Positions 21,190 to 30,112 of a DNA stretch of 38,563 nucleotides are shown here, one piece after another. A model generated the notes under the pieces. That model had not been told where the DNA came from and made no database searches. It saw only the letters and a program-made list of their open reading frames with translations. This DNA comes from Lachnospiraceae bacterium (GTDB lineage: Bacteria; Bacillota_A; Clostridia; Lachnospirales; Lachnospiraceae): assembly GCA_016287765.1 (NCBI GenBank), contig JAEEWS010000025.1, positions 1 through 38,563 of the forward strand. The letters are read 5' to 3'. Each line of letters starts with the position of its first letter. Position 1 is the first letter of the stretch. The translations under genes and the position numbers were made by a program.

Positions 21190-21241
21190 ATATGTATAAA
21201 AATGGCATTAAAAACTCGAGATTTTTATGTAAATTTATCAT

Positions 21242-21288
21242 AAAAACGTTTTTATTTGGTTGTCAAAACGTTTTTAGCATGGTAGGAT
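21242..21288 (+). promoter_or_regulatory. Promoter and paired LacI-type operators of the beta-glucan operon
   Basis: TTGTCA (21260-21265) and TAGGAT (21283-21288) form a promoter with a 17-base spacer. Two palindromes, AAAAACGTTTTT (21242-21253) and AAAACGTTTT (21265-21274), have centres 22 bases apart, about two helical turns; the second fills the spacer. The central CG with A/T flanks is typical of LacI/GalR-family sites. No repressor gene lies in the window. Confidence 0.7.
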
Positions 21289-21352
21289 GTGCGTGTAAAT
21301 AAGAGGAAAAAATCCCTCAAAAAAACACAGATTTTATTAGGAGGAAATTTTT

Positions 21353-23074
21353 ATGAGGAAAGCAAAAAGAAGCCTCGGACTGCTCCTTGTTCTGGCACTT
21401 GCTGTAGGAAGCCTTGCAGCATGCGGAAACAAAAACAGTGAAAATGCGAGCGGCACCAACGCTCCTGCACAGTCTTCCGGAGCAGCAAACAATGCTTCAA
21501 CAGGCAACCAGCAGGCAGAGGTTGAGGTTCCCGCTTACGAGACACTTGACAAAAACGTTACAGGAGACCTCTCCATCATGGTTTGGTCCGGAGACAGCGT
21601 TTACTACGAAGATCTCGGACACAAGGACATCCCTGTTGAAGAGATAACAACACAGAACGTTGCTGCTGTTTATGCTCTTGCAAAGGCATTCAACAAGAAG
21701 TACCCCAATGTAAAGATCAACCTTTACGCAAAGGCTGACGACCCCAACGCAAACGACACACCCTGGGCTCAGGAACTTGAAAACTTCAAGGCTGAGCACG
21801 GCAAGTATCCCGATGTTTACGCATCGACAGACCTTGCGGGCGATGTTGCAAAGGGATTCATCGCAGACCTTTCCGTATTCAGCGACGATCCTGTTTACCA
21901 GAGCTTCAACAAGTCCATCATGGGCATTATGAACTACTACGGATTCCAGGCAGGACTTCCTCAGTTCGTTCAGCCTTGGGCTGTTTGGGTAAATAAGGAA
22001 CTTGCAGAGAACAACAACATCGACGTTCCCGAACCCAACTGGACCATCGATGAGTACACAGAGTTCATGGCTTCCGCAGACGGAAAAACATTCTGGGGCG
22101 AAGTAGGACTTCCCAGAAGCTACATCGACACAGGTGTTAAGGACATCAACATGTCCATGTTCAATTACAACGGCACAGGCGACAGAGTAAACCTTAACTC
22201 CGAAGCTGTTCAGAAGCTTCTCGGCTATGTTCCCACATGGGCAAAGCACACCATCTGGCAGGAATACGGCAAGGGAAATGTTGCTCAGGAGATCATGGAT
22301 GACGGCTGGTGGTGGGGCTACCGCTTCTTCTGCCGTAACTATGCACTCACTTACGAAGGCGATCCCTGGATGATGGGCGCAGCTGCCGCTCCCGGAGCAG
22401 AATCCAATGTAGTTGAATCCGGAGATTGGGACATCTATCCCAGACCTTCCACAGATTACGCTGAGAACAACGTTGGTATCGTAGTTGACCCCATGGCTAT
22501 CCACAACTATGCAATGGATGACGGTAACCCTGAGTGGAGCGATGCGGAAAAAGCAAAGTTAAAGCTCGCTTACACATTCGGTTCTTTCTGGTGCGGTTCC
22601 ACAGAAGCTTTCCAGGCAAGAGCTGATCAGATGTATACAGATAACGGAACAACAAAGAGCTCTTTGAACGACTCCTTCCCTCTTGTAACAGGCAAGGAAT
22701 TCGATGAGCAGATGAAGATCTGGTACTCTGTAGACATTCACAAGAGATATGCGGACAAGAACCTTATGCCCGGCTTCCAGTATGTTCTTCAGCTTTGGGA
22801 GGAAGGCAAGATGTGGGATGTTTCCGACAAGTGCTATCCTTACTATGTAACCGAAGACGGCGCACAGAAGGCTTGCGAGTACGAATGGCTCAACTTCTAT
22901 GATGCAAATGTTGCAGGTGTGGATGTTACCGATGCAGGCTGGCTTGATAACGTAAAGGCTCGTCTTGCTGACTGGAACACTGTCATCAACAAGCGTTTTG
23001 CTGAATCCGAGAAGGCTATCAAGGACGGCCTCAAGAAGTACTACGGATTCACAGACAGTGACTTCACAAAATAA
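21353..23074 (+). CDS. Lipoprotein extracellular solute-binding protein (sugar ABC importer)
   Basis: This 573-residue binding protein has a type II signal peptide (RRSLGLL-like basic start, hydrophobic core, lipobox LAAC with Cys24) and a Ser/Asn/Ala-rich linker, followed by a two-lobed binding domain: LSIMVWSGD opens the fold and AFNKKYPNVKINLYAKADDPN is the usual first-helix region. It is rich in Trp and Tyr (WMMGAAAAPG, GWWWGYRFFC), fitting a large oligosaccharide ligand. GGAGGAAA precedes the start. As the first gene after the operator/promoter and followed by a strong hairpin, it is likely the most abundant product of the operon. The ligand is inferred from GH16 and the phosphorylase downstream: beta-1,3-glucan oligosaccharides. 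Confidence 0.88.
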   Translation: MRKAKRSLGLLLVLALAVGSLAACGNKNSENASGTNAPAQSSGAANNASTGNQQAEVEVPAYETLDKNVTGDLSIMVWSGDSVYYEDLGHKDIPVEEITTQNVAAVYALAKAFNKKYPNVKINLYAKADDPNANDTPWAQELENFKAEHGKYPDVYASTDLAGDVAKGFIADLSVFSDDPVYQSFNKSIMGIMNYYGFQAGLPQFVQPWAVWVNKELAENNNIDVPEPNWTIDEYTEFMASADGKTFWGEVGLPRSYIDTGVKDINMSMFNYNGTGDRVNLNSEAVQKLLGYVPTWAKHTIWQEYGKGNVAQEIMDDGWWWGYRFFCRNYALTYEGDPWMMGAAAAPGAESNVVESGDWDIYPRPSTDYAENNVGIVVDPMAIHNYAMDDGNPEWSDAEKAKLKLAYTFGSFWCGSTEAFQARADQMYTDNGTTKSSLNDSFPLVTGKEFDEQMKIWYSVDIHKRYADKNLMPGFQYVLQLWEEGKMWDVSDKCYPYYVTEDGAQKACEYEWLNFYDANVAGVDVTDAGWLDNVKARLADWNTVINKRFAESEKAIKDGLKKYYGFTDSDFTK

Positions 23075-23089
23075 ATCATTTTCCTCTTG

Positions 23090-23146
23090 TTATAGGGACT
23101 GTTAGCTCAACAGTCCCTATAATGTGGGGTTCAATAAAAACGTTTC
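23090..23146 (+). promoter_or_regulatory. Strong intergenic hairpin and third operator-like site
   Basis: TTATAGGGACTGTT (23090-23103) pairs perfectly with AACAGTCCCTATAA (23109-23122) around AGCTC. No T-run follows, so it more likely protects the binding-protein mRNA or partly halts transcription than fully terminates. Just after it AAAACGTTTC (23137-23146) repeats the core of the two upstream operators. Confidence 0.65.
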
Positions 23147-23165
23147 GACAAAAAAGAGGCAACTT

Positions 23166-26150
23166 ATGAAAAAGCGTATCATATTATCAATAATCGTCGG
23201 TGCAGTTCTGTTGATCGGAGCTGTTTTGCTGTTTACAAGAAATACAGCCGAATACGTTGAAAAGCCGGATGAAAAAGAGGTTTCATCCGCTATTAAGCTG
23301 CTTACTGACAGACTGGGAGAGATTCCCATGTATTGCGACTGGACTGACTCTCTCGGAGAGGATCCGGAAAAGCTTTACGGTACGGGAAGCTTTACAGCCG
23401 AAAAATCAGATCTTAAAAAAGCCGACGGTTCAAAGAACGGCGCGAGCGTGAGGGACGAATTCACGACCGTTGATTACAACGACACTCTGACCTACAGGAT
23501 AAATGTCAAAAAAGCGGGACTTTATGTATTAAAGCTCGACTACAAGCCCATGGGATCCACCATGTCGGATTTTGCGGTCAGTGTCAGCCTGAACGGAACA
23601 CAGGATTATCATGAAATGAAGATCATCGCTCTTCCTCATCTCTGGTCCGATGCGACAAAGGAGTATGTTAAGGACAGCTACGGCGATGAAATGGCTCCCG
23701 GACAGGTGCGTTCCGATGCGGCAAGGGAGATCTTCTTCTACAGTTCGACTTACATTTCTTCGACTCCCCTCCTTTTTAACCTGAAAGAGGGAGAGAACAT
23801 CATTGAACTTAAAAACGTGGCTGCAAACGGCCTCGGTCTCGGAACACTTAAGGCCGAAAGACCTGCGGACAAGCCCGTTTCCTACAGCGACTACATTGCG
23901 GGACACCAAGATGCGGCTAAAGCGGAGAGCAGTCTCATTACCGTGAATGCCACAGACTACACCGTAAAGAATTCCACCCAGGCCATCTACGTAAGCGATG
24001 ATGATCCTGCGGTCTTCCCCTACGATGCCCATTACAAAAAGCTGAACGGCATCAGATTTACGGAAGCGGGAACAGAGCTCCATTACTCGATAGAAGTTCC
24101 CGAAACCGGTCTTTACAGACTGAGCTTCCATTATACAAACGAAAAAGAAGAATATGACGCTTTTGAAAGCATATACATAGATAACGCCATCCCCTTCGCA
24201 GAGCTTTCATGCTATGCCTTTGCTCCCACCGGAAGCACATGGACCAACGAAACGCTTTCGGACGAGGACGGCAAGCCCTACCTGATCTACCTGACTGCAG
24301 GAACTCACGACCTCTGCCTTAAGGAAGAACAGGAGCCTGTCTACAGAGCATGGAGATGCGCGAGACTGATCTCCGAGCACGTTTCCCAGTTTGCGCTTGA
24401 CATCGACAAGATCAGGGGCGCGGACAAGGACAAGTTCCGTACATGGAAGATGACAAAGTACATCCCCGAGATCCCGGACTACCTTGATGCCTACCTGACT
24501 CTGATCTCGTACATCAGATACATGTCTCAGTACAACACCACCTTCGGTATCAACAGTGCGCTTCTCGCGGACATGGACAAGGCTCTCATCTTCATCGAGC
24601 AGGTGAGAGAGTACCCCGATGAGATCGCTCTCTACACCGCAAAGCTCACGGGACGTGACAACTCCATACTCGTCGCAATGAGTAACTTTACATCCGAGAT
24701 CTTAAAGAGCAATTTCACTCTCGACAGGATCTATGTGAGCGGCGAAAAGACAAAGCTCCCCAAGGCTTCCGCAAGTCTGGGCAAGCGCTTTGCGAACGGG
24801 GTAAAGAAGCTCGCTCTGAGCTTCACGGACAACAAGTACTCGACAAAGACAGACGACAAGGAAGTGCTTACGGTCTGGGTAAACAGGGCCGTAACGCACG
24901 TTGACCTTCTCCAGAAGATGGCGGACACCGAATTCACGCCCGAAACGGGCATAAGGGTCAAGGTCAGCATCATGCCCGATGCAGGAAAGCTGACACTTGC
25001 AAGTGCCGCGGACGTTACTCCCGATCTTGCTCTCGGCCTCGGTTCCCACATGCCCTTCGACCTCGCTGCACGTGATGCGCTTTACGATCTCACGCAGTTC
25101 GACGATTTCTGGCTTATTGCGGACCGCTTTGTTCCGGGCGCTTTCGTTTCCTACATTTTTAACGAAGGCATATATGCCCTCCCCGAGACGCTGAACTTCT
25201 ACGCTCTCGCTTACAGAACGGACATTTTCTCGTCTCTCGGACTCACACCTCCCGACACGTGGGAAGATGTGGTAAATCAGCTTCCCGAGCTTCAGAGATA
25301 CGGTATGAACTTCTACCACAACATCTCCGCAGGTGTCGGATACAAATGGTTTTATCAGACTGTTCCGCTGATCTATCAGAACAACGGACAGCTTTACTCG
25401 GAGGACGGCCTCTCCACCGCGATCGACAGACCCGAGGCGGTTAAGGGCGTTCAGGCACTCGGAAATCTTTTCCTTGCCTATTCCCTGGACAAGCAGGTCA
25501 ATTCCTTCTTTAACTCCTTCAGGTACTCCATCCTTCCTGTGGGTATCATCGATTCAAACGAGTACATCCTTTTAAAGAACGGTGCTCCCGAGCTTGAAGG
25601 ACAGTGGGCTCTGGCGGATTATCCCGGAACAAGACAGGAAGATGGCCAAATAGCACGCTGGTACGTCGCAAACGGTACGGGAGGCATAATCTTCAAGGAC
25701 TCCGACCACATCGATGAGGCGTGGCGCTTCCTTAAGTGGTGGACGGAAAAAGAGACTCAGGTAAATTACACCTACACTTTAAGATCCACCTACGGAAAAG
25801 AATTCTTCTGGCTTCCCGCCAACGTCGAGGCTCTTGATGAGGCTCCCATCGACCAGGCGGACAAGGATGTGATAAAAGAGTCCATAAAGTGGCTGAGAGA
25901 TGTTCCCAGATCCATGGGACAGTATCTCGTGGAGCGCTCGCTTTCGGACATCTGGAACAAAATGATCAACGACGGTGTTTCCGCACAGGTCGTTATCGAC
26001 GAACAGACCATTCCCATCAACAGGGAGATAAAGAAAAAGATGAAAGAACTCGGTTATCTGGATGAAGAGGGCAATGTGCTTCGTCCCTATGTCATCCGTG
26101 ATGTGGACTGGATCGAGGAAAACATTGCAAAAGCAAAAGCTGCTAAATAG
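23166..26150 (+). CDS. Membrane-anchored fusion of carbohydrate-binding-like domains and an extracellular solute-binding domain
   Basis: This 994-residue protein has an N-terminal membrane helix (KRIILSIIVGAVLLIGAVLLF) without a lipobox. Residues about 40-245 and 270-420 look like two beta-sandwich carbohydrate-binding-like modules: both contain a 'Tyr-x-h-x-V-x-x-x-G-L-Y-x-L-x-h-x-Y' pattern (LTYRINVKKAGLYVLKLDY; LHYSIEVPETGLYRLSFHY). A helical stretch follows, then residues about 590-960 form a solute-binding domain (EVLTVWVNRAVTHVDLL ... YALPETLNFYALAYRTDIF). ATG 23166 follows AGAGG; an upstream GTG at 23124 in frame is less likely. It is a second, anchored binding protein for the importer(s) and may hand over glucan held by its sandwich domains (inference). 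Confidence 0.75.
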   Translation: MKKRIILSIIVGAVLLIGAVLLFTRNTAEYVEKPDEKEVSSAIKLLTDRLGEIPMYCDWTDSLGEDPEKLYGTGSFTAEKSDLKKADGSKNGASVRDEFTTVDYNDTLTYRINVKKAGLYVLKLDYKPMGSTMSDFAVSVSLNGTQDYHEMKIIALPHLWSDATKEYVKDSYGDEMAPGQVRSDAAREIFFYSSTYISSTPLLFNLKEGENIIELKNVAANGLGLGTLKAERPADKPVSYSDYIAGHQDAAKAESSLITVNATDYTVKNSTQAIYVSDDDPAVFPYDAHYKKLNGIRFTEAGTELHYSIEVPETGLYRLSFHYTNEKEEYDAFESIYIDNAIPFAELSCYAFAPTGSTWTNETLSDEDGKPYLIYLTAGTHDLCLKEEQEPVYRAWRCARLISEHVSQFALDIDKIRGADKDKFRTWKMTKYIPEIPDYLDAYLTLISYIRYMSQYNTTFGINSALLADMDKALIFIEQVREYPDEIALYTAKLTGRDNSILVAMSNFTSEILKSNFTLDRIYVSGEKTKLPKASASLGKRFANGVKKLALSFTDNKYSTKTDDKEVLTVWVNRAVTHVDLLQKMADTEFTPETGIRVKVSIMPDAGKLTLASAADVTPDLALGLGSHMPFDLAARDALYDLTQFDDFWLIADRFVPGAFVSYIFNEGIYALPETLNFYALAYRTDIFSSLGLTPPDTWEDVVNQLPELQRYGMNFYHNISAGVGYKWFYQTVPLIYQNNGQLYSEDGLSTAIDRPEAVKGVQALGNLFLAYSLDKQVNSFFNSFRYSILPVGIIDSNEYILLKNGAPELEGQWALADYPGTRQEDGQIARWYVANGTGGIIFKDSDHIDEAWRFLKWWTEKETQVNYTYTLRSTYGKEFFWLPANVEALDEAPIDQADKDVIKESIKWLRDVPRSMGQYLVERSLSDIWNKMINDGVSAQVVIDEQTIPINREIKKKMKELGYLDEEGNVLRPYVIRDVDWIEENIAKAKAAK

Positions 26151-26173
26151 GGTGTTTTCAACGGAGGTTAGAA

Positions 26174-27106
26174 ATGGCACTGGCATTACAAAAAGAAAAA
26201 AAGCACAGGACGAGCGTCCGGGACAGGCGCGAAACGCTTCATGCGGGACTTCTGCTTCTTCCCTACGGCTTTTTGTTTTCAATGTTCATATTGATCCCTG
26301 TGGCTGTTGCCATGGGACTGAGCTTTACCTACTTTGATGTTATCAATAAGCCATCATTTACGGGCCTTATGAATTACATCTATCTCTTCACTCAGGACAC
26401 GATGTTCATGAAGAAGGTGCTTCCCAACACCTTCCTCTATGCATTGATCGTCGGACCAGGCGGTTACGTGATCTCCTTCCTGATCGCATGGATGCTCGCA
26501 CAGATCCAGGCAATCCCGAGAACCGTGATCTCTCTGGCTATCTACACACCTTCGATGGTGGGCCAGGTCTTCATCGGAGTCGTTTGGAAGACGATCTTTT
26601 CGGGCGACCAGAGAGGTATCATCAACAACATCCTCCTGGAGCTCAACGTGATCGACACACCCATCCAGTTCCTTCTGACCAAGGATTACTTCATGCAGAT
26701 CATGATCCTGATCTCGCTGTGGTCGGCAATGGGTATCGGCTTCCTGGCAATGATCTCCGGTATCCTGAACATCAACGAGGAGCTTTACGAAGCTGCCTAC
26801 GTCGACGGAATGAAGAACAGATTTCAGGAGATCATCTACATAACGGTTCCTTCCATGAAGCCCCAGATGCTCTTCGGCGCCGTAATGGCCATCGTAAATG
26901 CCTTCAACATGGGCTGGATCGGAGTCACTCTTTCGGGAGCGAACCCCACGCCGGAGTACTCCGGACAGTTGATCACGAACCACATCGACGACTACGGCTT
27001 CATCCGTTACGAGATGGGCTACGCGGCGGCGATCTCGGTCGTACTTTTGATTATCGTTTATTTGTTTAACATAGTTGCACACAAGATGTTTGCGGAGAAA
27101 GACTGA
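26174..27106 (+). CDS. Sugar ABC transporter permease, MalF/LplB-type (pair 1)
   Basis: This 310-residue inner-membrane protein has six membrane segments, the first being LLLLPYGFLFSMFILIPVAVAMGLSFTYF. The EAA coupling motif (EAAYVDGMKNRFQEIIYITVPSMKP) near residue 210 contacts the ATPase. GGAGG stands 8-12 bases before the ATG. The stop overlaps the start of its partner (TGATG). It should form the membrane channel with the 27106 product. No ATP-binding subunit is encoded nearby, so a shared MsmK-type ATPase elsewhere is expected, as is common in Firmicutes. Confidence 0.9.
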   Translation: MALALQKEKKHRTSVRDRRETLHAGLLLLPYGFLFSMFILIPVAVAMGLSFTYFDVINKPSFTGLMNYIYLFTQDTMFMKKVLPNTFLYALIVGPGGYVISFLIAWMLAQIQAIPRTVISLAIYTPSMVGQVFIGVVWKTIFSGDQRGIINNILLELNVIDTPIQFLLTKDYFMQIMILISLWSAMGIGFLAMISGILNINEELYEAAYVDGMKNRFQEIIYITVPSMKPQMLFGAVMAIVNAFNMGWIGVTLSGANPTPEYSGQLITNHIDDYGFIRYEMGYAAAISVVLLIIVYLFNIVAHKMFAEKD

Positions 27107-27993
27107 TGAAAAGAAGACATAAAAGATCAAAATTCATGGGCGCGAAGATCAACCCCAAGTACTTTTCCGGAAGTCAGATCAAGTTTTATCTGATCCTCCT
27201 TCCCCTTGCGGTTTTCATGATCATTCCCGTCATATATGTCATTAACCAGGCTTTTAAGCCCTTGGGAGAGCTTTTCGCATTCCCTCCCACGATCTTCGTA
27301 AAAAGCCCTACGTTGAAGAACTTCAAGGATCTGTTCAGGCTGTCGGGTACAACAGGCATACCGATGTCGCGTTACCTTCTGAACTCGGCCCTCATCACGT
27401 TCCTTACCATTTTGCTGAACCTGGTGATCACGATCACGGCTGCCTACGTTTTCTCGAAAAAGAAGTTCAGAGCAAAGAAAGCCCTGTTTGAGATAAACCA
27501 GCTTGCACTCATGTTCGTGCCTACGGCTGTGGCCGTTCCCAGATACCTCGTTATCGTAAAGAGCGGTATGCTTGATACATGGTGGGCTCACGTCCTTCCT
27601 CTCGCTGCCATGCCCGTCGGACTTTTCCTTGTGAAGCAGTTCACGGATCAGATCCCGGATGCACTCATCGAGGCAGCTGTAATGGACGGAGCGAATGACC
27701 TCGTCATCATCAGAAAGGTCATTGTCCCTCTTACGAAACCCGCTCTTGCGACAAGCATAGTGCTGACCTTCCAGCAGGTCTGGGGAGCGGTGGAAGCCTC
27801 CAACAACTTCATCACGGATGATTCGATGCGAACACTTGCATTTTACCTTTCCTCCCTGTCCACAAACAACACCGTGGCAGCGGCGGGTATGCAGGCGGCA
27901 GCCAGTGTCATCCTGTTCGTTCCGAACCTCATCATATTCATTGTAATGCAGTCACAGGTAATGAACACAATGAGCCACTCCGGTATCAAGTAG
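27106..27993 (+). CDS. Sugar ABC transporter permease, MalG-type (pair 1)
   Basis: This 295-residue permease has six membrane segments (KFYLILLPLAVFMIIPVIYVIN first) and the EAA motif EAAVMDGANDLVIIRKVIVPLTKPALAT. It overlaps the MalF-type partner by one base. The basic N-terminus is extended (KRRHKRSKFMGAKINPKYF). An in-frame ATG near 27136 could be an alternative start. It belongs with the binding proteins upstream. Family members import oligosaccharides; the ligand is inferred from context. Confidence 0.9.
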   Translation: MKRRHKRSKFMGAKINPKYFSGSQIKFYLILLPLAVFMIIPVIYVINQAFKPLGELFAFPPTIFVKSPTLKNFKDLFRLSGTTGIPMSRYLLNSALITFLTILLNLVITITAAYVFSKKKFRAKKALFEINQLALMFVPTAVAVPRYLVIVKSGMLDTWWAHVLPLAAMPVGLFLVKQFTDQIPDALIEAAVMDGANDLVIIRKVIVPLTKPALATSIVLTFQQVWGAVEASNNFITDDSMRTLAFYLSSLSTNNTVAAAGMQAAASVILFVPNLIIFIVMQSQVMNTMSHSGIK

Positions 27994-28033
27994 CCGGAAG
28001 GAGTTTTCCCAAAACATCGATTTGGAGATCGTT

Positions 28034-30112
28034 ATGCGAAACAAAAAACATCTTACAAGTTTAATACTGGCATTATTTCTTGTTCTTACGGCTCCGGCTG
28101 TGAGTGCTTTTGCCGCAGCCACCACCTACACCTACACTCTTGAGGTGAATTCGGGAGAGTACGAATTTGTCCGCACTCAGGATGCCTACCTTCCCGAGAA
28201 GACGGTGACTTCCCTCGGACTTTCAAAGCCCTCGGATCTCGTGATCACGGATGACGGTATCATTTACATCTGCGACACCGGAAACAGCAGGATCGTTCTT
28301 TACGACATAAAGAACAACAAAGTGGTGAACGAGATCTCCGGAGCTCCCATGAAGACACCCACAGGTGTTTTTGTCACCCGTTCGGGAGATGTGTATGTGG
28401 CGGACAAGGGAGCAAAGGCCGTCCTTAAATACGATAAGGGACTAAAGCATGTTGCAACTTTTGAAAGACCTACGGAGCCTTCTTTTGCTGACACGAACTT
28501 CGATCCGTTAAAGGTCGCCGTGGACAACGCAGGCAACATGTACATCATAGGCGAAGGTGTTTACAACGGTATAATCCAGATGGCTCCCACAGGAGAATTC
28601 CTCGGTTATTTCGCGGTAAACAAGACTCTCATCAGCTTTTCGCAGATGCTCCAGAAGGTCCTCTTTACGAGAGACCAGCTTGCAAATCTCTCCATGACGG
28701 TTCCCACGACCTTTTCCAACATCTTTGTTGACGAGAAGGAAGGCATAGTTTACTCCACCAGCATGAACAACGACGAGAACTGCCTTAAGAAGCACAACAC
28801 TTCCGGCGGAAACATGTTTAAGAACGGAACTGTCGGCTGGAGCGATCTTTCCGATGTTTATGTGGACAAAAACGGGATAATCTACACCTCTACACAGAGA
28901 GGATACATACAGATCTATTCAAAGGACGGAGAATTCATCTTTGAGTTCGGATCCTTTGTTACGGGAACGGACATTGCGGGACTTTTCACTTCACTTCCCG
29001 CTCTGGCTGTTGACCCTGACGGTTACATCTGGGCAGTGGACGGAGACAAGGGTTACCTTCAGTCCTTCCGCCCCACCGATTACGCTACCACCACTTACGA
29101 TGCCATGGCCTACTATGAGAGCGGTCGCTATGAAGAGAGCCTTGAGGCATGGTCGGAAGTGCTGAGACTGAACCAGATGTCGATGCTCGCTCACAATGGC
29201 GTCGGAAAGGCACTCTTCCATGCGCAGCGCTACGAAGAGAGTCTCGAGCACTTCAAGGTTGCCGAAAATCGTGATTACTTCTCGGAAGCTTTCTGGGAAG
29301 TAAGAAATGAGACCATACAGAAAACACTTCCCTATGTGTTCGTGGGGATCATCCTCCTCATCCTTCTGACGCAGATCGCAAAGAAGATCGACAAGAAGAG
29401 GGTGATAGCCACCACCGCAAGGAACATCGCCGACAGGATACTGGACACTCCGGTGCTCGGTGACGTGCTCTACATGTTCCGTGTGGCAAGACATCCCAAT
29501 GACCGTTATTACGACGTGAGAGTGGGAAATGTAAAATACTCCGTGAAAAAACGCGGTTACGGACACGGACATGCAACCGCTCTGGGAGCTACCGTGATCT
29601 ACGTTCTGGCTTTCATCGTCTACATGATCTACAGGACGGGAAAGGGCTTCATCTACCAGTACGTTTCGGTTGAAGACATGGACATGGCAGGCACGGTTGC
29701 CGGCTTCTTCGTACTCATCTTCCTGTTTATCATATGTAACTGGCTTGTTACATCCATAAACGACGGTGACGGAAACCTGAAAACGGTGTACATGCTTCCC
29801 GCATATGCAATCGCGCCCCTGATGGTGGGAATGATCGTCATTGTTGTGATGAGCTACGGTCTGACCTACAATGAGAGCTTCATCCTGACACTGATCCTTG
29901 CTGTCAGCATCATATGGAGCGTTGTAAATCTTTTCTGCGGACTCATGAACGTGCATGACTACACCTTTAAGGAAACGGTGAAGAGCATCATCATGACGGC
30001 ATTTTTCATGGTGGTCGCTATGATCATTGCTTTGATACTCACAATCATGTTTGAAAAACTTTTCAGCTTTATTATTTCAGTGGGAAGGGAGCTGATCCTG
30101 AATGTTATCTGA
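28034..30112 (+). CDS. NHL-repeat/TPR/Yip1-domain membrane protein
   Basis: This 692-residue protein has a signal peptide (residues 1-28, cleavage near AFA-AAT). Residues about 45-345 form a six-bladed NHL-type propeller: repeated 'P-x-x-L/V-x-V-D-x-x-G-x-I/V-Y-x-x-D' units such as PSDLVITDDGIIYICDTGN and LALAVDPDGYIWAVDGD. Residues about 360-415 form a tetratricopeptide pair (YEESLEAWSEVL...YEESLEHFKVAE). Then come one membrane helix (LPYVFVGIILLILL) and a Yip1-type bundle of about five more. I chose ATG 28034 (GGAG at 28024-28027). Its place between transporter genes suggests an accessory role in glucan capture or complex assembly; no biochemical function is known to me. Confidence 0.75.
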   Translation: MRNKKHLTSLILALFLVLTAPAVSAFAAATTYTYTLEVNSGEYEFVRTQDAYLPEKTVTSLGLSKPSDLVITDDGIIYICDTGNSRIVLYDIKNNKVVNEISGAPMKTPTGVFVTRSGDVYVADKGAKAVLKYDKGLKHVATFERPTEPSFADTNFDPLKVAVDNAGNMYIIGEGVYNGIIQMAPTGEFLGYFAVNKTLISFSQMLQKVLFTRDQLANLSMTVPTTFSNIFVDEKEGIVYSTSMNNDENCLKKHNTSGGNMFKNGTVGWSDLSDVYVDKNGIIYTSTQRGYIQIYSKDGEFIFEFGSFVTGTDIAGLFTSLPALAVDPDGYIWAVDGDKGYLQSFRPTDYATTTYDAMAYYESGRYEESLEAWSEVLRLNQMSMLAHNGVGKALFHAQRYEESLEHFKVAENRDYFSEAFWEVRNETIQKTLPYVFVGIILLILLTQIAKKIDKKRVIATTARNIADRILDTPVLGDVLYMFRVARHPNDRYYDVRVGNVKYSVKKRGYGHGHATALGATVIYVLAFIVYMIYRTGKGFIYQYVSVEDMDMAGTVAGFFVLIFLFIICNWLVTSINDGDGNLKTVYMLPAYAIAPLMVGMIVIVVMSYGLTYNESFILTLILAVSIIWSVVNLFCGLMNVHDYTFKETVKSIIMTAFFMVVAMIIALILTIMFEKLFSFIISVGRELILNVI

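Noticed and set aside
21497..22504. Long minus-strand open frame opposite the binding-protein gene
   Set aside because: The + strand has an unmistakable lipoprotein binding protein with signal peptide; the opposite frame is a by-product of its biased third-codon positions. The same holds for the large antisense frames at 28991-29956 and 26354-27130.
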